Shown here: positions 47,301 to 60,091 of the stretch, piece by piece
Layout of the letters: each line of letters begins with the position of its first letter
Position numbering within the stretch: the first letter of the stretch is position 1
From: Mycolicibacterium litorale
GTDB taxonomy: Bacteria > Actinomycetota > Actinomycetes > Mycobacteriales > Mycobacteriaceae
Assembly (NCBI RefSeq): GCF_010731695.1
Contig: NZ_AP022586.1
Coordinates: 1,364,001-1,428,000 of the forward strand
Direction: 5' to 3'
Length of the DNA stretch: 64,000 nucleotides
Translations under genes and position numbers: made by a program
The notes under the pieces: generated by a model
What the model saw: only the letters and a program-made list of their open reading frames with translations
What the model was told of the DNA's origin: nothing
Databases searched by the model: none

Positions 47301-47362
47301 GAGGCCCAGACGATGCTCCTGCGCAGAACGACTCACAGTTGCAGCCCCGCGCGCAACAGTGA
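44342..47362 (+). CDS. Alpha/beta hydrolase fused to acyl-CoA synthetase, Rv1683 orthologue
   Basis: This is a 1006-residue fusion. Residues 1 to about 370 form an alpha/beta hydrolase related to PHA synthase/lipase: VLMVHPMMMSADMW, nucleophile GYSQGGMFC near 146-152, and a late His in RAGHFGLVVGS. From about 450 to the end is an AMP-binding acyl-CoA synthetase fold (VDRRINNVVRGLIEVGVRQGTRVGVLMETRPSA). M. tuberculosis Rv1683 has the same layout and has been linked to triacylglycerol and lipid-droplet metabolism. Tandem GTG codons mark the start, with AAGGGGAG upstream. The usual S/T-rich adenylation loop is degenerate (FIAFSSVGGDLVARQ), so synthetase activity should not be assumed. Confidence 0.88.
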   Translation: MVDLSAITRPVGRLVATAQNGLEVLRYGGLETGAVPSPFQIVQSVPMYRLRRYFPPDARPGAKPAGPPVLMVHPMMMSADMWDVTREEGAVGILHRAGLDPWVIDFGSPDKVEGGMQRNLADHVVALSEAIDTVKEVAGHDVHLAGYSQGGMFCYQTAAYRRSRDLASIIAFGAPVDTLAALPLNLPAGLAVGAADFMADHVFSRIDIPGWLARTGFQMLDPIKTAQARVEFLMQLHDREALLPREQQRRFLASEGWIAWSGPAISELLKQFIAHNRMMTGGFAIHGQLVTLSDITCPVLAVVGEVDDIGQPPSVRGIKRAAPQADVYEYLLRAGHFGLVVGSKASQQTWPTVAGWVKWLEGGGDMPDGVEPMALQAQEHIESGVSLTSRVAHGATAATEMAFGVARSAAGALVSANKSARSLAVETARTLPRLARLGQISDHTRISLGRIMSEQVRGAPDGEFLLYDGRVHTYEAVDRRINNVVRGLIEVGVRQGTRVGVLMETRPSALVAIAALSRLGAVAVLMPPDVDLATAARLGAVSEIIADPTHLEAARTLPMRVLVLGGGDTRDLHVPDDADVVDMEQIDPDQVALPGWYRPNPGLARDLAFIAFSSVGGDLVARQITNYRWALSAFGTASAANLGRTDTVYCLTPLHHQSGLLVSLGGAVVGGTRIALSRELRPDRFVQEIRQYGVSVVSYTWAMLREIIDDPSFRLAGGHPVRLFIGSGMPTGLWKRVVEIFEPAHVVEFFATPDGQAVLANVSGAKIGSKGRALPGGGQVELAAYDPDYDLILEDDRGFVRRAAANEVGVLLARPRGPVDPTASVKRGVFAPADTWVSSEYLFRRDEDGDYWLVDNRGSVIHTPRGPVYATPISDAVGCIGAVDVAVTYGIEAGGRQLAVTALALCPGGSIPTAELTETLCHLPVGNPPDIVHVVSDIELSASYRPLISPLRAAGVPRPSRRNSWYLDTDTNSYKRLTVAVRAELTGGPDDAPAQNDSQLQPRAQQ

Positions 47363-47425
47363 CGCCGCGCCGCGCCGCGGATGCACTGATAGGCTCCCGC
47401 TGGCGTCGCTTCGACTGGAGGATTG

Positions 47426-47872
47426 ATGAATTCGCAGAGCCGGAACAACCGCCCGGGCTGGCGTCGCGCCCTCACCGGCACCCTCGCCGGCGGTGCGCTT
47501 GCCGCCGCCATGATGGTCAGCGCGCCCGCCTCCCAGGCCGACGTCCTCGATCAGATCGGCGCCAGGTACATGCAGGGCGCCGGCGGCGGCCAGATCTCGG
47601 TGTTCGTCGAACAATCGCTGAACCTGCGGGCCCAGGGCTTCCGGCCCTCGCAGGAGAATCTCGTCGCGCTGCAGGAGGGTTACGACTTCCTGCCCAACCA
47701 GAGCCGGCTGCTCGACGCGCTCAAGTCGACGGTCGCCTACCAGCGCAAGGTGCAGATGCAGGCGGCGATGTCCGGCGGCGGAGGCCCCTCGGTCAAGGCG
47801 CCGGCCTGGGTGCCGCCGGGTGACAACAACCCGTGGCTCGGCCCCGAGTACGACATCAACCCCTACGACTGA
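47426..47872 (+). CDS. Small secreted protein of unknown function
   Basis: This is a 148-residue protein. A Tat/Sec-like signal (NRPGWRRALTGTLAGGALAAAMM, read in parts) ends near ASQA-DV at about residue 38. The mature part has LDQIGARYMQGAGGGQISVFVEQSLNLRAQGF and a helical stretch YDFLPNQSRLLDALK. It ends in a Pro/Gly-rich tail with WLGPEYDINPYD. There is no Cys after the signal. I recall similar mycobacterial secreted proteins but no function. GGAGG lies before the start. A TTG one codon earlier is possible. It is 63 bp after the fusion gene, and the Trm112-like gene follows after 7 bp. Confidence 0.78.
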   Translation: MNSQSRNNRPGWRRALTGTLAGGALAAAMMVSAPASQADVLDQIGARYMQGAGGGQISVFVEQSLNLRAQGFRPSQENLVALQEGYDFLPNQSRLLDALKSTVAYQRKVQMQAAMSGGGGPSVKAPAWVPPGDNNPWLGPEYDINPYD

Positions 47873-47879
47873 GCGACGC

Positions 47880-48089
47880 GTGCCCCTCGACGAGAAGTTG
47901 CGAGCGATCCTCGTCTGCCCGCAGGACCGCGGTCCGCTGCTGCTGGTGGGCGACGAGATGCTGTACAACCCGCGGCTTCGGCTGGGGTATCGGATCGACG
48001 ACGGGATTCCGGTCCTGCTCGTCGACGAGGCGGTCACCGTCACCGACGACGCCGAACATCAGCGTCTGGTCGACCGCGCCGAGTCTTAG
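47880..48089 (+). CDS. Trm112-like / UPF0434 small protein
   Basis: This is a 69-residue protein with LRAILVCPQDRGPLLLV, then YNPRLRLGYRIDDGIPVLLVDEA. This is the Trm112/UPF0434 pattern of a small zinc-ribbon-like adaptor for methyltransferases. Here only one Cys is left, so zinc binding is unlikely, as in many bacterial members. It corresponds in position to Rv1684. The start is GTG at 47880. Its stop TAG overlaps the stop of the convergent tetR-like gene. Confidence 0.85.
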   Translation: MPLDEKLRAILVCPQDRGPLLLVGDEMLYNPRLRLGYRIDDGIPVLLVDEAVTVTDDAEHQRLVDRAES

Positions 48090-48700
48090 ACCGAGCCGGG
48101 CAGTTCGCCGGTGAGGTAGCGCTGCAGGGTTGGGCCGATGGTCTCGGCGATCTGCTCGACGGGCAGCGACGCGAACGGTTCGAGCTCGAGGATGTAGCGG
48201 GCCATCACCACGCCCAGTAGCTGCGAAGCGACGTATTGCACACGGAGCCTGCCGGTTCCGCGCGGGCTGTCGATTCGCGGGCCGATCTCGGCGGCGATCA
48301 CCTCCTGCAGGAACGACCGGATCAGCGTGACGTCCGAGCCGGCGAGCAGTGACCGCAGCGTGGCGATGAAACCCTTGCCCATCTCGGAATCCCAGATCGG
48401 CAGCAGCAGCGTCGGCAGCACGTGTCCGATGCGCTCGACCGGGACGTCGCGCAAGGGGCGGATCACGGTCATCGGGTCGATGGGCGCCCGGATCGCCGCG
48501 GCGAACAACTGCTGTTTGGTGCCGAAGTAGTGGTGCACCAGCGCCGGGTCGACACCGGCGCCGGCCGCGATGGCGCGGATCGATGTCTTGTCGATTCCGT
48601 TTCGGGCGAACAATTCCCGCGCGGTTTCGAGTATCCGGTCGCGATTGTCCGACGTCCCTGGCGGGCGCCCGGGGCGTCTCCGCTCGGCGTTGGTGGTCAC
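48086..48700 (-). CDS. TetR-family transcriptional regulator, Rv1685c-like
   Basis: This is a 204-residue regulator. The N-terminal DNA-binding domain has RILETARELFARNGIDKTSIRAIAAGAGVDPALVHHYFGTKQQLF, a full TetR helix-turn-helix. The C-terminal 130 residues form a helical ligand-binding domain without recognisable ligand. It is the last gene after ATPase and permease genes, 5 bp from the permease, so it probably controls this exporter. GTG start at 48700. A likely target is the repeated TTCATCG/CGATGAA sequence at the ATPase gene start. Confidence 0.88.
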   Translation of the reverse strand: MTTNAERRRPGRPPGTSDNRDRILETARELFARNGIDKTSIRAIAAGAGVDPALVHHYFGTKQQLFAAAIRAPIDPMTVIRPLRDVPVERIGHVLPTLLLPIWDSEMGKGFIATLRSLLAGSDVTLIRSFLQEVIAAEIGPRIDSPRGTGRLRVQYVASQLLGVVMARYILELEPFASLPVEQIAETIGPTLQRYLTGELPGSV

Positions 48701-48705
48701 CGGTG

Positions 48706-49533
48706 CTACGGGGTCCTTCGTCGCAAGGTGGCCGCGGCGAGGCACAGGGCGGCCACCGCGAAGGCCACCACGATAGCGATGTCGCGCAGCGCCGTGCTCG
48801 TCAGCTCCGGGTGCGCGCCCACCTCGCGCAGCGCCTCGAGGGCATAGCTGGCCGGCATCGCGTTGCTGATCCACTGCAGCCACTCGGGCAGCGCCGCGCG
48901 AGGCACGATGATCCCGCACAACAGCAGTTGCGGGGCGATCACCAGCGGCATGAACTGCACCGCCTGGAATTCGGTGCGCGCGAACGCACTGCACAGCAGG
49001 CCGAGTCCGACGCCGAGCACGGCGTTGATGATGGCGATGGCGAAGACGAGCAGGGGACTGCCCGCCGTCTGGAATCCCAGCAGCCAGAACGACACCAGGC
49101 AGGCGAGGGTGGCCTGGGCGGCCGCGGCGATGGAGAAGGCCGTGCCGTACGCGGCGAGCAGGTCCACTCGGCGCAGGGGAGTGGTCAGGATGCGCTCGAG
49201 CGTTCCCGAGACCCGTTCGCGCTGCATGGTGATCGAGGTGATGAGGAACATCACGATCAGGGGGAACACGCCGAGCATGATCAGGCAGGCGTTGTTGAAC
49301 TGCGGTGGGGCGCCCGGCGGGTGCGGCGCGTCGACGAACATGAAGTAGATCAGCGAGATGATCAGGCTCGGGACGACGAGGATCATCGCGATGCTGCGAT
49401 GATCTGCGCGAAGCTGGCGCAAGATCCTGCCGGTGGTGGCGACGTACCCCTGCAGGCCGTACCGGCGATGCGCGGTCAGGCCGCGGTGCTGTGCCGGATG
49501 ACGGACAGGAACGCTTCCTCCAGTGATGTGCAT
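48706..49533 (-). CDS. ABC-2 type exporter permease, Rv1686c-like
   Basis: This is a 275-residue membrane protein with about six helices of the ABC-2 permease type. Typical segments are LVVPSLIISLIYFMF, the coupling region MQRERVSGTLERILTTPLRR, and FMPLVIAPQLLLCGIIVPRAALPEWLQWI. The start ATG 49533 has AAGGA upstream and lies inside the end of the ATPase gene (58-bp overlap), so the two are translated together. With the ATPase it forms a drug or lipid exporter; the substrate is unknown. Confidence 0.87.
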   Translation of the reverse strand: MHITGGSVPVRHPAQHRGLTAHRRYGLQGYVATTGRILRQLRADHRSIAMILVVPSLIISLIYFMFVDAPHPPGAPPQFNNACLIMLGVFPLIVMFLITSITMQRERVSGTLERILTTPLRRVDLLAAYGTAFSIAAAAQATLACLVSFWLLGFQTAGSPLLVFAIAIINAVLGVGLGLLCSAFARTEFQAVQFMPLVIAPQLLLCGIIVPRAALPEWLQWISNAMPASYALEALREVGAHPELTSTALRDIAIVVAFAVAALCLAAATLRRRTP

Positions 49534-50222
49534 GAGGTGTCCTTCCGTAGTCGGTCCGGCGTGGACTGGGCCAGCACGCGGCCCTCGCGCATGAGCAGCA
49601 GCTCGCCGCAGTGGTCGGCCTCGTCCATCACGTGGCTCGACACCAGCAGCGTCGTCCCGCGGCGGGCCAGCTCGTCGAACTGCGCCCACAGGTCGACCCG
49701 CAACACCGGGTCGAGGCCGACGGTGGGTTCGTCGAGTACGAGCAGCTCGGGCGAGGCGACCAGCGCGCAGGCCAGCGACGCCCGGGTGCGTTGACCGCCG
49801 GACAGGTTCGCGGCCGTCGCGGTGCGGTGATCGCCGAGCCCGACGGCGTCCACCGCCTCGTTGGCGGCTCGCGCGTCGGTGCCGTAGAGGGCGGCGAAGT
49901 ACCGCACGTTGTCGATGACACGGAGATCGTCGTAGATCGTCGCGTCCTGGGTGACGTAACCGACCCGTCGGCGCAGATCTGCCGAACCCGCCGGCCGGCC
50001 CAGCACGGTGACCGACCCGCTCTCGACGATCTGTGTGCCGACGATCGAGCGCATCAACGTCGTCTTGCCGCAGCCCGACGGGCCGAGGATGCCGGTGATG
50101 GTGCCGCGCGCGATGCGGACCGTCACGTCGTCGATCGCGACCCTCTTGCCGCGCACCACCCGCAGGTGCTCGATGCTGACGGCTACCTGATCCGGTAATT
50201 CATCGGGCGATGAAGTCACCAT
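49476..50222 (-). CDS. ABC transporter ATPase, Rv1687c-like
   Basis: This is a 248-residue ATPase of the drug-exporter (DrrA-like) type. It has Walker A GPSGCGKTTL, Q-loop VTQD, signature LSGGQRTRASLA, Walker B LLVLDEPTVGLDP and H-loop SSHVMDEADHC. The C-terminal LEEAFLSV is common in this group. The start is ATG 50222, with a GTG one codon later; the gene is divergent from mpg with about 60 bp between. Operator-like repeats overlap the start region. Confidence 0.9.
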   Translation of the reverse strand: MVTSSPDELPDQVAVSIEHLRVVRGKRVAIDDVTVRIARGTITGILGPSGCGKTTLMRSIVGTQIVESGSVTVLGRPAGSADLRRRVGYVTQDATIYDDLRVIDNVRYFAALYGTDARAANEAVDAVGLGDHRTATAANLSGGQRTRASLACALVASPELLVLDEPTVGLDPVLRVDLWAQFDELARRGTTLLVSSHVMDEADHCGELLLMREGRVLAQSTPDRLRKDTSCTSLEEAFLSVIRHSTAA

Positions 50223-50230
50223 ACGATGAA
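50199..50230. promoter_or_regulatory. Operator-like repeats between the ABC operon and mpg
   Basis: TTCATCG-GG-CGATGAA (50199-50214) is a perfect palindrome overlapping the ATPase start codons. A further CGATGAA half-site lies at 50224-50230, 16 bp from the previous one. This is a candidate binding site for the operon's TetR protein. Confidence 0.5.
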
Positions 50231-50281
50231 TAGTTCTCCCCGCTGCGAGGTGTGTCAATGGGCGAAGGCAGAATCCCTGCG

Positions 50282-50893
50282 GTGAGTGTCGAGTTGCTCG
50301 AGGTGGATCCCCTCACGGCGGCGCGGCGGTTACTCGGGGCGGTGCTGACGGTCCGCGGTGTGAGGGCGACGGTCGTCGAGGTGGAGGCGTACGGCGGTCC
50401 ACCGGACGGGCCCTGGCCGGACGCCGCGGCGCATTCCTACCGCGGGCCCGGCGTGCGCAATGCGGTGATGTTCGGTCCCGCGGGCCGGCTGTACACCTAC
50501 CTCAGCCACGGAATCCACATCTGCGCCAACGTCGTGTGCGCCGAGGACGGTGTGGCCGCGGCGGTGCTGCTGCGCGCGGCGGTCGTCGAATCAGGGCATG
50601 ACGTCGTCCAGCGGCGCCGCGGTGAGTCGGTGCGGGAGACCGCGCTGGCCCGGGGCCCGGGCAATCTGTGTTCGGCTCTCGGAATCACCATGGCCGACAA
50701 CGGAATCGACGTCTTCGCCGACGACAGCCCGGTGCATCTGCGGTTGGGCGCGGAGCAGCCGTACGTCGCCGGTCCCCGAGTGGGCGTGAGCAAGGCGGCC
50801 GATCGGCCGTGGCGGTTGTGGCTGGCGGGCCGGCCCGAGGTGTCGGCCTATCGGCGCAGCCCGCGCGCGCCGGCGCCGGGCGGCAGCGACTGA
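50282..50893 (+). CDS. mpg: 3-methyladenine DNA glycosylase (AAG/Mpg type)
   Basis: This is a 203-residue enzyme of the alkyladenine glycosylase family that removes alkylated and deaminated purines. It has the catalytic Glu region [12 protein letters not shown], the Tyr-intercalating segment [17 protein letters not shown] and [15 protein letters not shown]. Starting at GTG 50282 gives 203 residues, the length I recall for Rv1688. Upstream GTG 50252 and ATG 50258 would add non-conserved residues. It sits between the ABC operon (divergent) and tyrS, 27 bp downstream. Confidence 0.92.
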   Translation: MSVELLEVDPLTAARRLLGAVLTVRGVRATVVEVEAYGGPPDGPWPDAAAHSYRGPGVRNAVMFGPAGRLYTYLSHGIHICANVVCAEDGVAAAVLLRAAVVESGHDVVQRRRGESVRETALARGPGNLCSALGITMADNGIDVFADDSPVHLRLGAEQPYVAGPRVGVSKAADRPWRLWLAGRPEVSAYRRSPRAPAPGGSD

Positions 50894-50920
50894 ACTCAGC
50901 GGGTACGGAAGGATCGAGGC

Positions 50921-52192
50921 ATGAGCAGCATCCTCGACGAGCTGGACTGGCGCGGGCTGATTGCGCAGTCGACCGACCGGGACGCGTTGGCGGCCGAACT
51001 CGCCGCCGGTCCGATGACCCTGTACTCCGGATTCGACCCGACCGCGCCGAGCCTGCATGCCGGGCACCTGGTCCCGCTTCTGACGTTGCGCCGCTTCCAG
51101 CAGGCCGGACACCGGCCGATCGTGCTCGCCGGCGGTGCGACCGGGATGATCGGTGATCCCCGGGATACCGGGGAGCGCACCATGCAGACCGTCGACACGG
51201 TCGCGGACTGGGCCGATCGCATCCGCGGTCAGCTCGAACGGTTCGTCGAGTTCGACGAGTCGCCCACCGGCGCGATCGTCGAGAACAACCTCTCGTGGAC
51301 CGGCGAGTTGTCGGCGATCGAGTTCCTGCGTGATGTCGGCAAGTACTTCTCGGTCAATGTGATGCTCGACCGCGACACCGTCCGGCGACGCCTGGAGGGT
51401 GAGGGAATCTCCTACACCGAGTTCAGCTACATGCTGTTGCAGGCCAACGACTATGTCCGGCTGCGGGAACGGTACGGCTGTGCACTGCAGATCGGCGGCT
51501 CGGACCAGTGGGGCAACATCGTCGCCGGGGTGAGGCTGGTGCGCCAGAAGCTGGGCGACACCGTGCACGCGATGACGACGCCGCTGGTCACCGACTCCGA
51601 AGGCAAGAAGTTCGGCAAGTCGACCGGCGGCGGGAACCTGTGGCTGGACCCGGAGATGACCACGCCGTACGCCTGGTACCAGTACTTCATCAACACCGCG
51701 GACGCCGACGTCGTCAACTACCTGCGGTGGTTCACCTTCCTGGATGCCGGCGAGCTGGCGGAACTCGAGGAGGCGACCCGCGAGCGTCCGCATCAGCGGA
51801 CCGCCCAGCGGCGACTCGCGAGTGAACTCACCACGCTGGTCCACGGCGAAGGCGCCACCCGGTCGGTGGAACACGCCAGTCAGGCGTTGTTCGGTCGCGG
51901 CGAGCTGAGTGCTCTCGACGAGTCGACGCTCGCGGCCGCACTCCGGGAGGCGTCGGTGGCCGAACTCGCCCCGAACGGACCGGATCTCATCACCGACCTG
52001 CTGGTCGCGACCGGCCTGTCGGCCAGTAAGGGCGCCGCCCGCCGGACCATCGCCGAGGGCGGGGTGTCGGTGAACAACGTGAAGATCGACAGCGACGAGT
52101 GGACACCGCAGGCCTCGGATTTCCTGCACGGCAGGTGGCTGGTGCTGCGTCGGGGCAAGCGGAATATCGCCGGTGTGCAGCGCGTTGGATGA
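50921..52192 (+). CDS. tyrS: Tyrosyl-tRNA synthetase
   Basis: This is a 423-residue class I synthetase that charges tRNA-Tyr. SLHAGHL is the HIGH-type motif and KKFGKSTGG is the KMSKS equivalent (KFGKS). [12 protein letters not shown] and GGSDQWGN form the tyrosine pocket. An S4 domain ([19 protein letters not shown]) closes the protein. Ribosome site GAAGGA precedes the ATG. The rRNA operon starts about 380 bp downstream. Confidence 0.96.
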   Translation: MSSILDELDWRGLIAQSTDRDALAAELAAGPMTLYSGFDPTAPSLHAGHLVPLLTLRRFQQAGHRPIVLAGGATGMIGDPRDTGERTMQTVDTVADWADRIRGQLERFVEFDESPTGAIVENNLSWTGELSAIEFLRDVGKYFSVNVMLDRDTVRRRLEGEGISYTEFSYMLLQANDYVRLRERYGCALQIGGSDQWGNIVAGVRLVRQKLGDTVHAMTTPLVTDSEGKKFGKSTGGGNLWLDPEMTTPYAWYQYFINTADADVVNYLRWFTFLDAGELAELEEATRERPHQRTAQRRLASELTTLVHGEGATRSVEHASQALFGRGELSALDESTLAAALREASVAELAPNGPDLITDLLVATGLSASKGAARRTIAEGGVSVNNVKIDSDEWTPQASDFLHGRWLVLRRGKRNIAGVQRVG

Positions 52193-52257
52193 ACTGGCAC
52201 GGTCGTACGACTGTGCTCCTGCCGTTCACCGTCGAAAACCCGTCTTGACCAGGGGAT

Positions 52258-52286
52258 TTGACTCCGAGTTTCCACTGACGTAACTT
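52258..52286 (+). promoter_or_regulatory. rRNA operon promoter
   Basis: TTGACT (52258-52263) and TAACTT (52281-52286) are separated by exactly 17 bp. This is a near-consensus mycobacterial sigma-A promoter. Only one convincing promoter is seen, fitting the single-promoter rrnB class of rapid growers. Transcription should start near 52293. Confidence 0.75.
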
Positions 52287-52289
52287 ATT

Positions 52290-52575
52290 CCACGTCGCCG
52301 CGACACGGCCTCCGGGCCGGGGAGCGCGGCAGACTCCCAGAGGGACACTCACTTCGGTGGGTTCCTGACCGTCCGCACTACGTGACGCGGCTTAAATGCC
52401 GCGAGATCGTCGCGCGGGTGGCACGGGTGTGTTGTTTGAGAACTCAATAGTGTGTTTGGTGGTTTTTGTTTGTTGTTTTTGTTTTGCCGCATCTCTTTTT
52501 CCCGTTTAGGGGTGTGGTTGTTTTTTGCCAGATGTTTCTGGTTGTGATCGGATTTTCCTGATTGCCTTTTTGAGG
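52290..52575 (+). other. rRNA leader with antitermination and processing signals
   Basis: This is leader RNA between promoter and 16S. A GCGGC-TTAAAT-GCCGC hairpin lies at 52387-52402. The conserved segment TGTTGTTTGAGAACTC with AATAGTGTGTTTGG after it (about 52430-52459) is the box A-like antitermination element seen in all mycobacterial rrn leaders. The T/G-rich part after it should pair with sequence beyond 16S for RNase III processing. No gene is present. Confidence 0.7.
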
Positions 52576-57684
<5,109 letters not shown>

Positions 57685-57809
57685 CACCCAAACAATGGGA
57701 TGCCTCGCAACCACACCACACCAAGAATCACCCACCGATTCACACCCCACCACCAAAAAACACTTCCCCCACCACCCGTGGGGGCACTCAAAAACGAGTG
57801 AAAATAGAG

Positions 57810-57926
57810 TTACGGCGGTCCATAGCGGCAGGGAAACGCCCGGTCCCATCCCGAACCCGGAAGCTAAGCCTGCCAGCGCCGATGATACTACCCAACACGG
57901 GTGGAAAAGTAGGACACCGCCGAACA
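57810..57926 (+). rRNA. rrf: 5S ribosomal RNA
   Basis: This is 5S RNA of about 117 nt, from TTACGGCGGTCCATAGCGG to ACACCGCCGAACA. The conserved core CCCGGTCCCATCCCGAAC and GAAGCTAAGCC is present and the end stems pair. It follows 23S by about 125 bp of C/A-rich spacer. Confidence 0.95.
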
Positions 57927-57934
57927 CCCATTAA

Positions 57935-57978
57935 ACCTCGGCCCTCCGACCACAAATCGGAGGGCCGAGGTATTTCCA
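57935..57978 (+). terminator. rRNA operon terminator
   Basis: A perfect 15-bp stem (57935-57949 with 57957-57971, ACCTCGGCCCTCCGA and its complement) with a 7-nt loop is followed by ATTTCCATTT. This is an intrinsic terminator, strong by mycobacterial standards. Confidence 0.9.
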
Positions 57979-58053
57979 TTTCCGGGCCGGAATTGTCGGT
58001 GAAACACGCCGGCACGTAAACTCGCGTCGGCGGGGTGATATCGAGAGGCGGAC

Positions 58054-58881
58054 GTGAGCGAGGACAGACAGGCCGGTGGACGCGACGAGCGTCGCCCGCG
58101 GCGGACGTCGAACTCCAGTGGGCCTCGTCGCCCGCGCGATCAGCGCGGCGCTCCGCGAGGATCCGGACCGAACCGCGCCAGGCCCACCCAGCCGAAGGCC
58201 GGCGGCGACGCCCAGCGCTCGGACGGACCGCCCATCCCGCCGGAGATCGAAGCCAAGCAGTTGGCGCCCGAAATCCGCGGTGAACTCACCACTTTGGACC
58301 GCTACACCGCCGACGCCGTGGCGCGGCATCTCGTCGCGGCCGGCGAGCTGCTCGACGAGGATCCCGAAGCGGCCCTGGCCCACGCCCGAGCCGCCCGCGC
58401 CCGCTCCGGGCGCATCGCCGCGGTCCGCGAAGCAGTGGGTATCGCGGCCTACTACTGCGGTGATTGGGCACAGGCCCTGGCCGAACTGCGTGCTGCCCGC
58501 CGTATGGGCAGCAAGTCCCCGCTCCTGCCGTTGATCGCCGATTGCGAACGGGGCGTCGGCCGTCCGGAACGGGCCATCGAACTCGCCCGTGGCCCCGAGG
58601 CCGAACAGCTCACCGGAGACGACGCCGACGAACTGAAGATCGTGGTCGCCGGCGCCCGGTCGGATCTCGGTCAGCTCGAGCAGGCACTGGCGGTGCTGTC
58701 CACGCCGCAACTCGACCCGTCGCGGCGCGGAACCACCGCTGCCCGGCTGTTCTACGCCTACGCCGAGACCCTGCTGGCTCTCGGGCGCAACCAGGACGCC
58801 TTGCAGTGGTTCCTCAACGCGGCGGCCGCCGACCTGGAGGGCGCCACCGACGCCGAGGACCGGGTCACGGAACTCAGCTGA
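58054..58881 (+). CDS. TPR-like helical repeat protein, Rv1691-like
   Basis: This is a 275-residue protein. The first 70 residues are Arg/Gly/Pro-rich and probably disordered (RRPRRTSNSSGPRRPRDQRG). From about 80 on there are tandem helix pairs of TPR type (ALAHARAARARSGRIAAVREAVGIAAYYCGDWAQALAELRAARRM and similar). These proteins act as scaffolds; no partner is known. The basic N-terminus could bind RNA. It corresponds in order to Rv1691. The GTG start at 58054 has GAGAGG nearby. The next gene begins 1 bp after its stop. Confidence 0.82.
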   Translation: MSEDRQAGGRDERRPRRTSNSSGPRRPRDQRGAPRGSGPNRARPTQPKAGGDAQRSDGPPIPPEIEAKQLAPEIRGELTTLDRYTADAVARHLVAAGELLDEDPEAALAHARAARARSGRIAAVREAVGIAAYYCGDWAQALAELRAARRMGSKSPLLPLIADCERGVGRPERAIELARGPEAEQLTGDDADELKIVVAGARSDLGQLEQALAVLSTPQLDPSRRGTTAARLFYAYAETLLALGRNQDALQWFLNAAAADLEGATDAEDRVTELS

Positions 58882-58882
58882 C

Positions 58883-59899
58883 GTGACAAGCCTTGTGCAG
58901 CAATATGACTGCCTTCTCCTGGATCTCGACGGCACCGTGTTCCGCGGCCACGAGCCGACCACCGGCGCCGTCGACAGCCTCGCCGGGCTGACCGCCCGCG
59001 TCCTCTACGTCACCAACAACGCCTCGCGCAGCCCCGACGACGTCGCGCGTCATCTCGTCGAACTGGGCTTTCAGGCGGTGTCCGACGACGTCGTGACGAG
59101 CGCTCAGAGCGCGGCCCATCTCCTCGCCGACCAGCTCCCGGCCGGATCGCGAGTGCTCATCGTGGGCACGGACGCGTTGGCCGCCGAAGTCCGCCAGGCG
59201 GGCCTGCAGCCAGTCCGGGAGTTCGCGGACGACCCGGTCGCCGTCGTCCAGGGCCATTCCCCGCAGACCGCCTGGTCCGACCTGGCGGAGGCGGCGCTGG
59301 CCATCCGGGCCGGCGCCCTGTGGGTCGCGGCCAACGTCGACCTCACCCTGCCGTCTGAACGCGGACTGCTGCCCGGCAACGGATCGATGGTGGCCGCACT
59401 CCGCGCCGCGACCGCCTGTGAGCCGCAGGTCGCCGGCAAGCCGCAGCCGACGCTGATGCGAGATGCGCTGAGCCGCGGCGACTTCCGCACCCCGCTGGTC
59501 GTCGGCGATCGCCTCGACACCGACATCGCCGGCGCCAACGCCGCGGCGCTGCCGAGCCTGCTCGTGCTCAGCGGTGTGAGTACGGCCGACGAGACACTGC
59601 GGGCGGTGCCGCAGGAGCGGCCCGACTACATCGCCGAGGATCTGCGCTCACTCGACACCCCGGCCGACGCGTTGCGGGTCGCCCCCCACCCGGGGTGGCG
59701 GGTGGACCTGCGCGACGCGGAGGTGACCGTGCACGCCGCCGGCGCCGACCGCGGAGACGAACTGTCGGTGCTGCGGGCGACCGCACATGCGGTCTGGCAG
59801 TCCGATCTGGCGGGCCGGCCGTTCGCGGTGTGCGCGGGTGACGACACCGCGGCCGCCGCACTGCAGCGCTGGTCGCTGCTCAGCGCGCCAATCGGCTAG
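58883..59899 (+). CDS. HAD phosphatase, glycerol-3-phosphate phosphatase (Rv1692-like)
   Basis: This is a 338-residue HAD hydrolase. Motif I is LLLDLDGTVFRG with the nucleophile Asp, motif II is YVTNNASRS, motif III includes the Lys of VAGKPQP and motif IV is VVGDRLDTDIAGANAA. The C2-type cap places it in the NagD/p-nitrophenyl phosphatase group. The M. tuberculosis orthologue Rv1692 was shown to dephosphorylate glycerol-3-phosphate in polar-lipid recycling. A C-terminal 80-residue extension (GWRVDLRDAEVTVHAAGA onward) is unlike typical NagD. GTG start directly after the TPR gene suggests coupling. Confidence 0.87.
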   Translation: MTSLVQQYDCLLLDLDGTVFRGHEPTTGAVDSLAGLTARVLYVTNNASRSPDDVARHLVELGFQAVSDDVVTSAQSAAHLLADQLPAGSRVLIVGTDALAAEVRQAGLQPVREFADDPVAVVQGHSPQTAWSDLAEAALAIRAGALWVAANVDLTLPSERGLLPGNGSMVAALRAATACEPQVAGKPQPTLMRDALSRGDFRTPLVVGDRLDTDIAGANAAALPSLLVLSGVSTADETLRAVPQERPDYIAEDLRSLDTPADALRVAPHPGWRVDLRDAEVTVHAAGADRGDELSVLRATAHAVWQSDLAGRPFAVCAGDDTAAAALQRWSLLSAPIG

Positions 59900-59912
59900 C
59901 GTGGCTGTCGAC

Positions 59913-60086
59913 ATGAGTACCGATCCCGATCAGCTTCGCACCCAGGTGGCGGCTCTGCTGGCGGACCTGCCCGAGCCGGACAGCGCCGGTGACCTCGCCG
60001 ACTGCGATATCGACACCGTCGCCGCGCGCTTGGAGGAGGCTCACGATCTGCTCGTGCAGGCGCTGGCGGCGGTCGAGAAGGGCTGA
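59913..60086 (+). CDS. Small conserved hypothetical protein, Rv1693-like
   Basis: This is a 57-residue acidic helical protein (MSTDPDQLRTQVAALLADLPEP, then a helix DTVAARLEEAHDLLVQALAAVEKG). It has no signal, Cys or motif. It lies 13 bp after the phosphatase gene and 5 bp before tlyA, and the same small gene is found in this place in M. tuberculosis. The ATG at 59913 gives the conserved part; a GTG four codons earlier is possible. Function is unknown. Confidence 0.72.
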   Translation: MSTDPDQLRTQVAALLADLPEPDSAGDLADCDIDTVAARLEEAHDLLVQALAAVEKG

Positions 60087-60091
60087 GCGGC

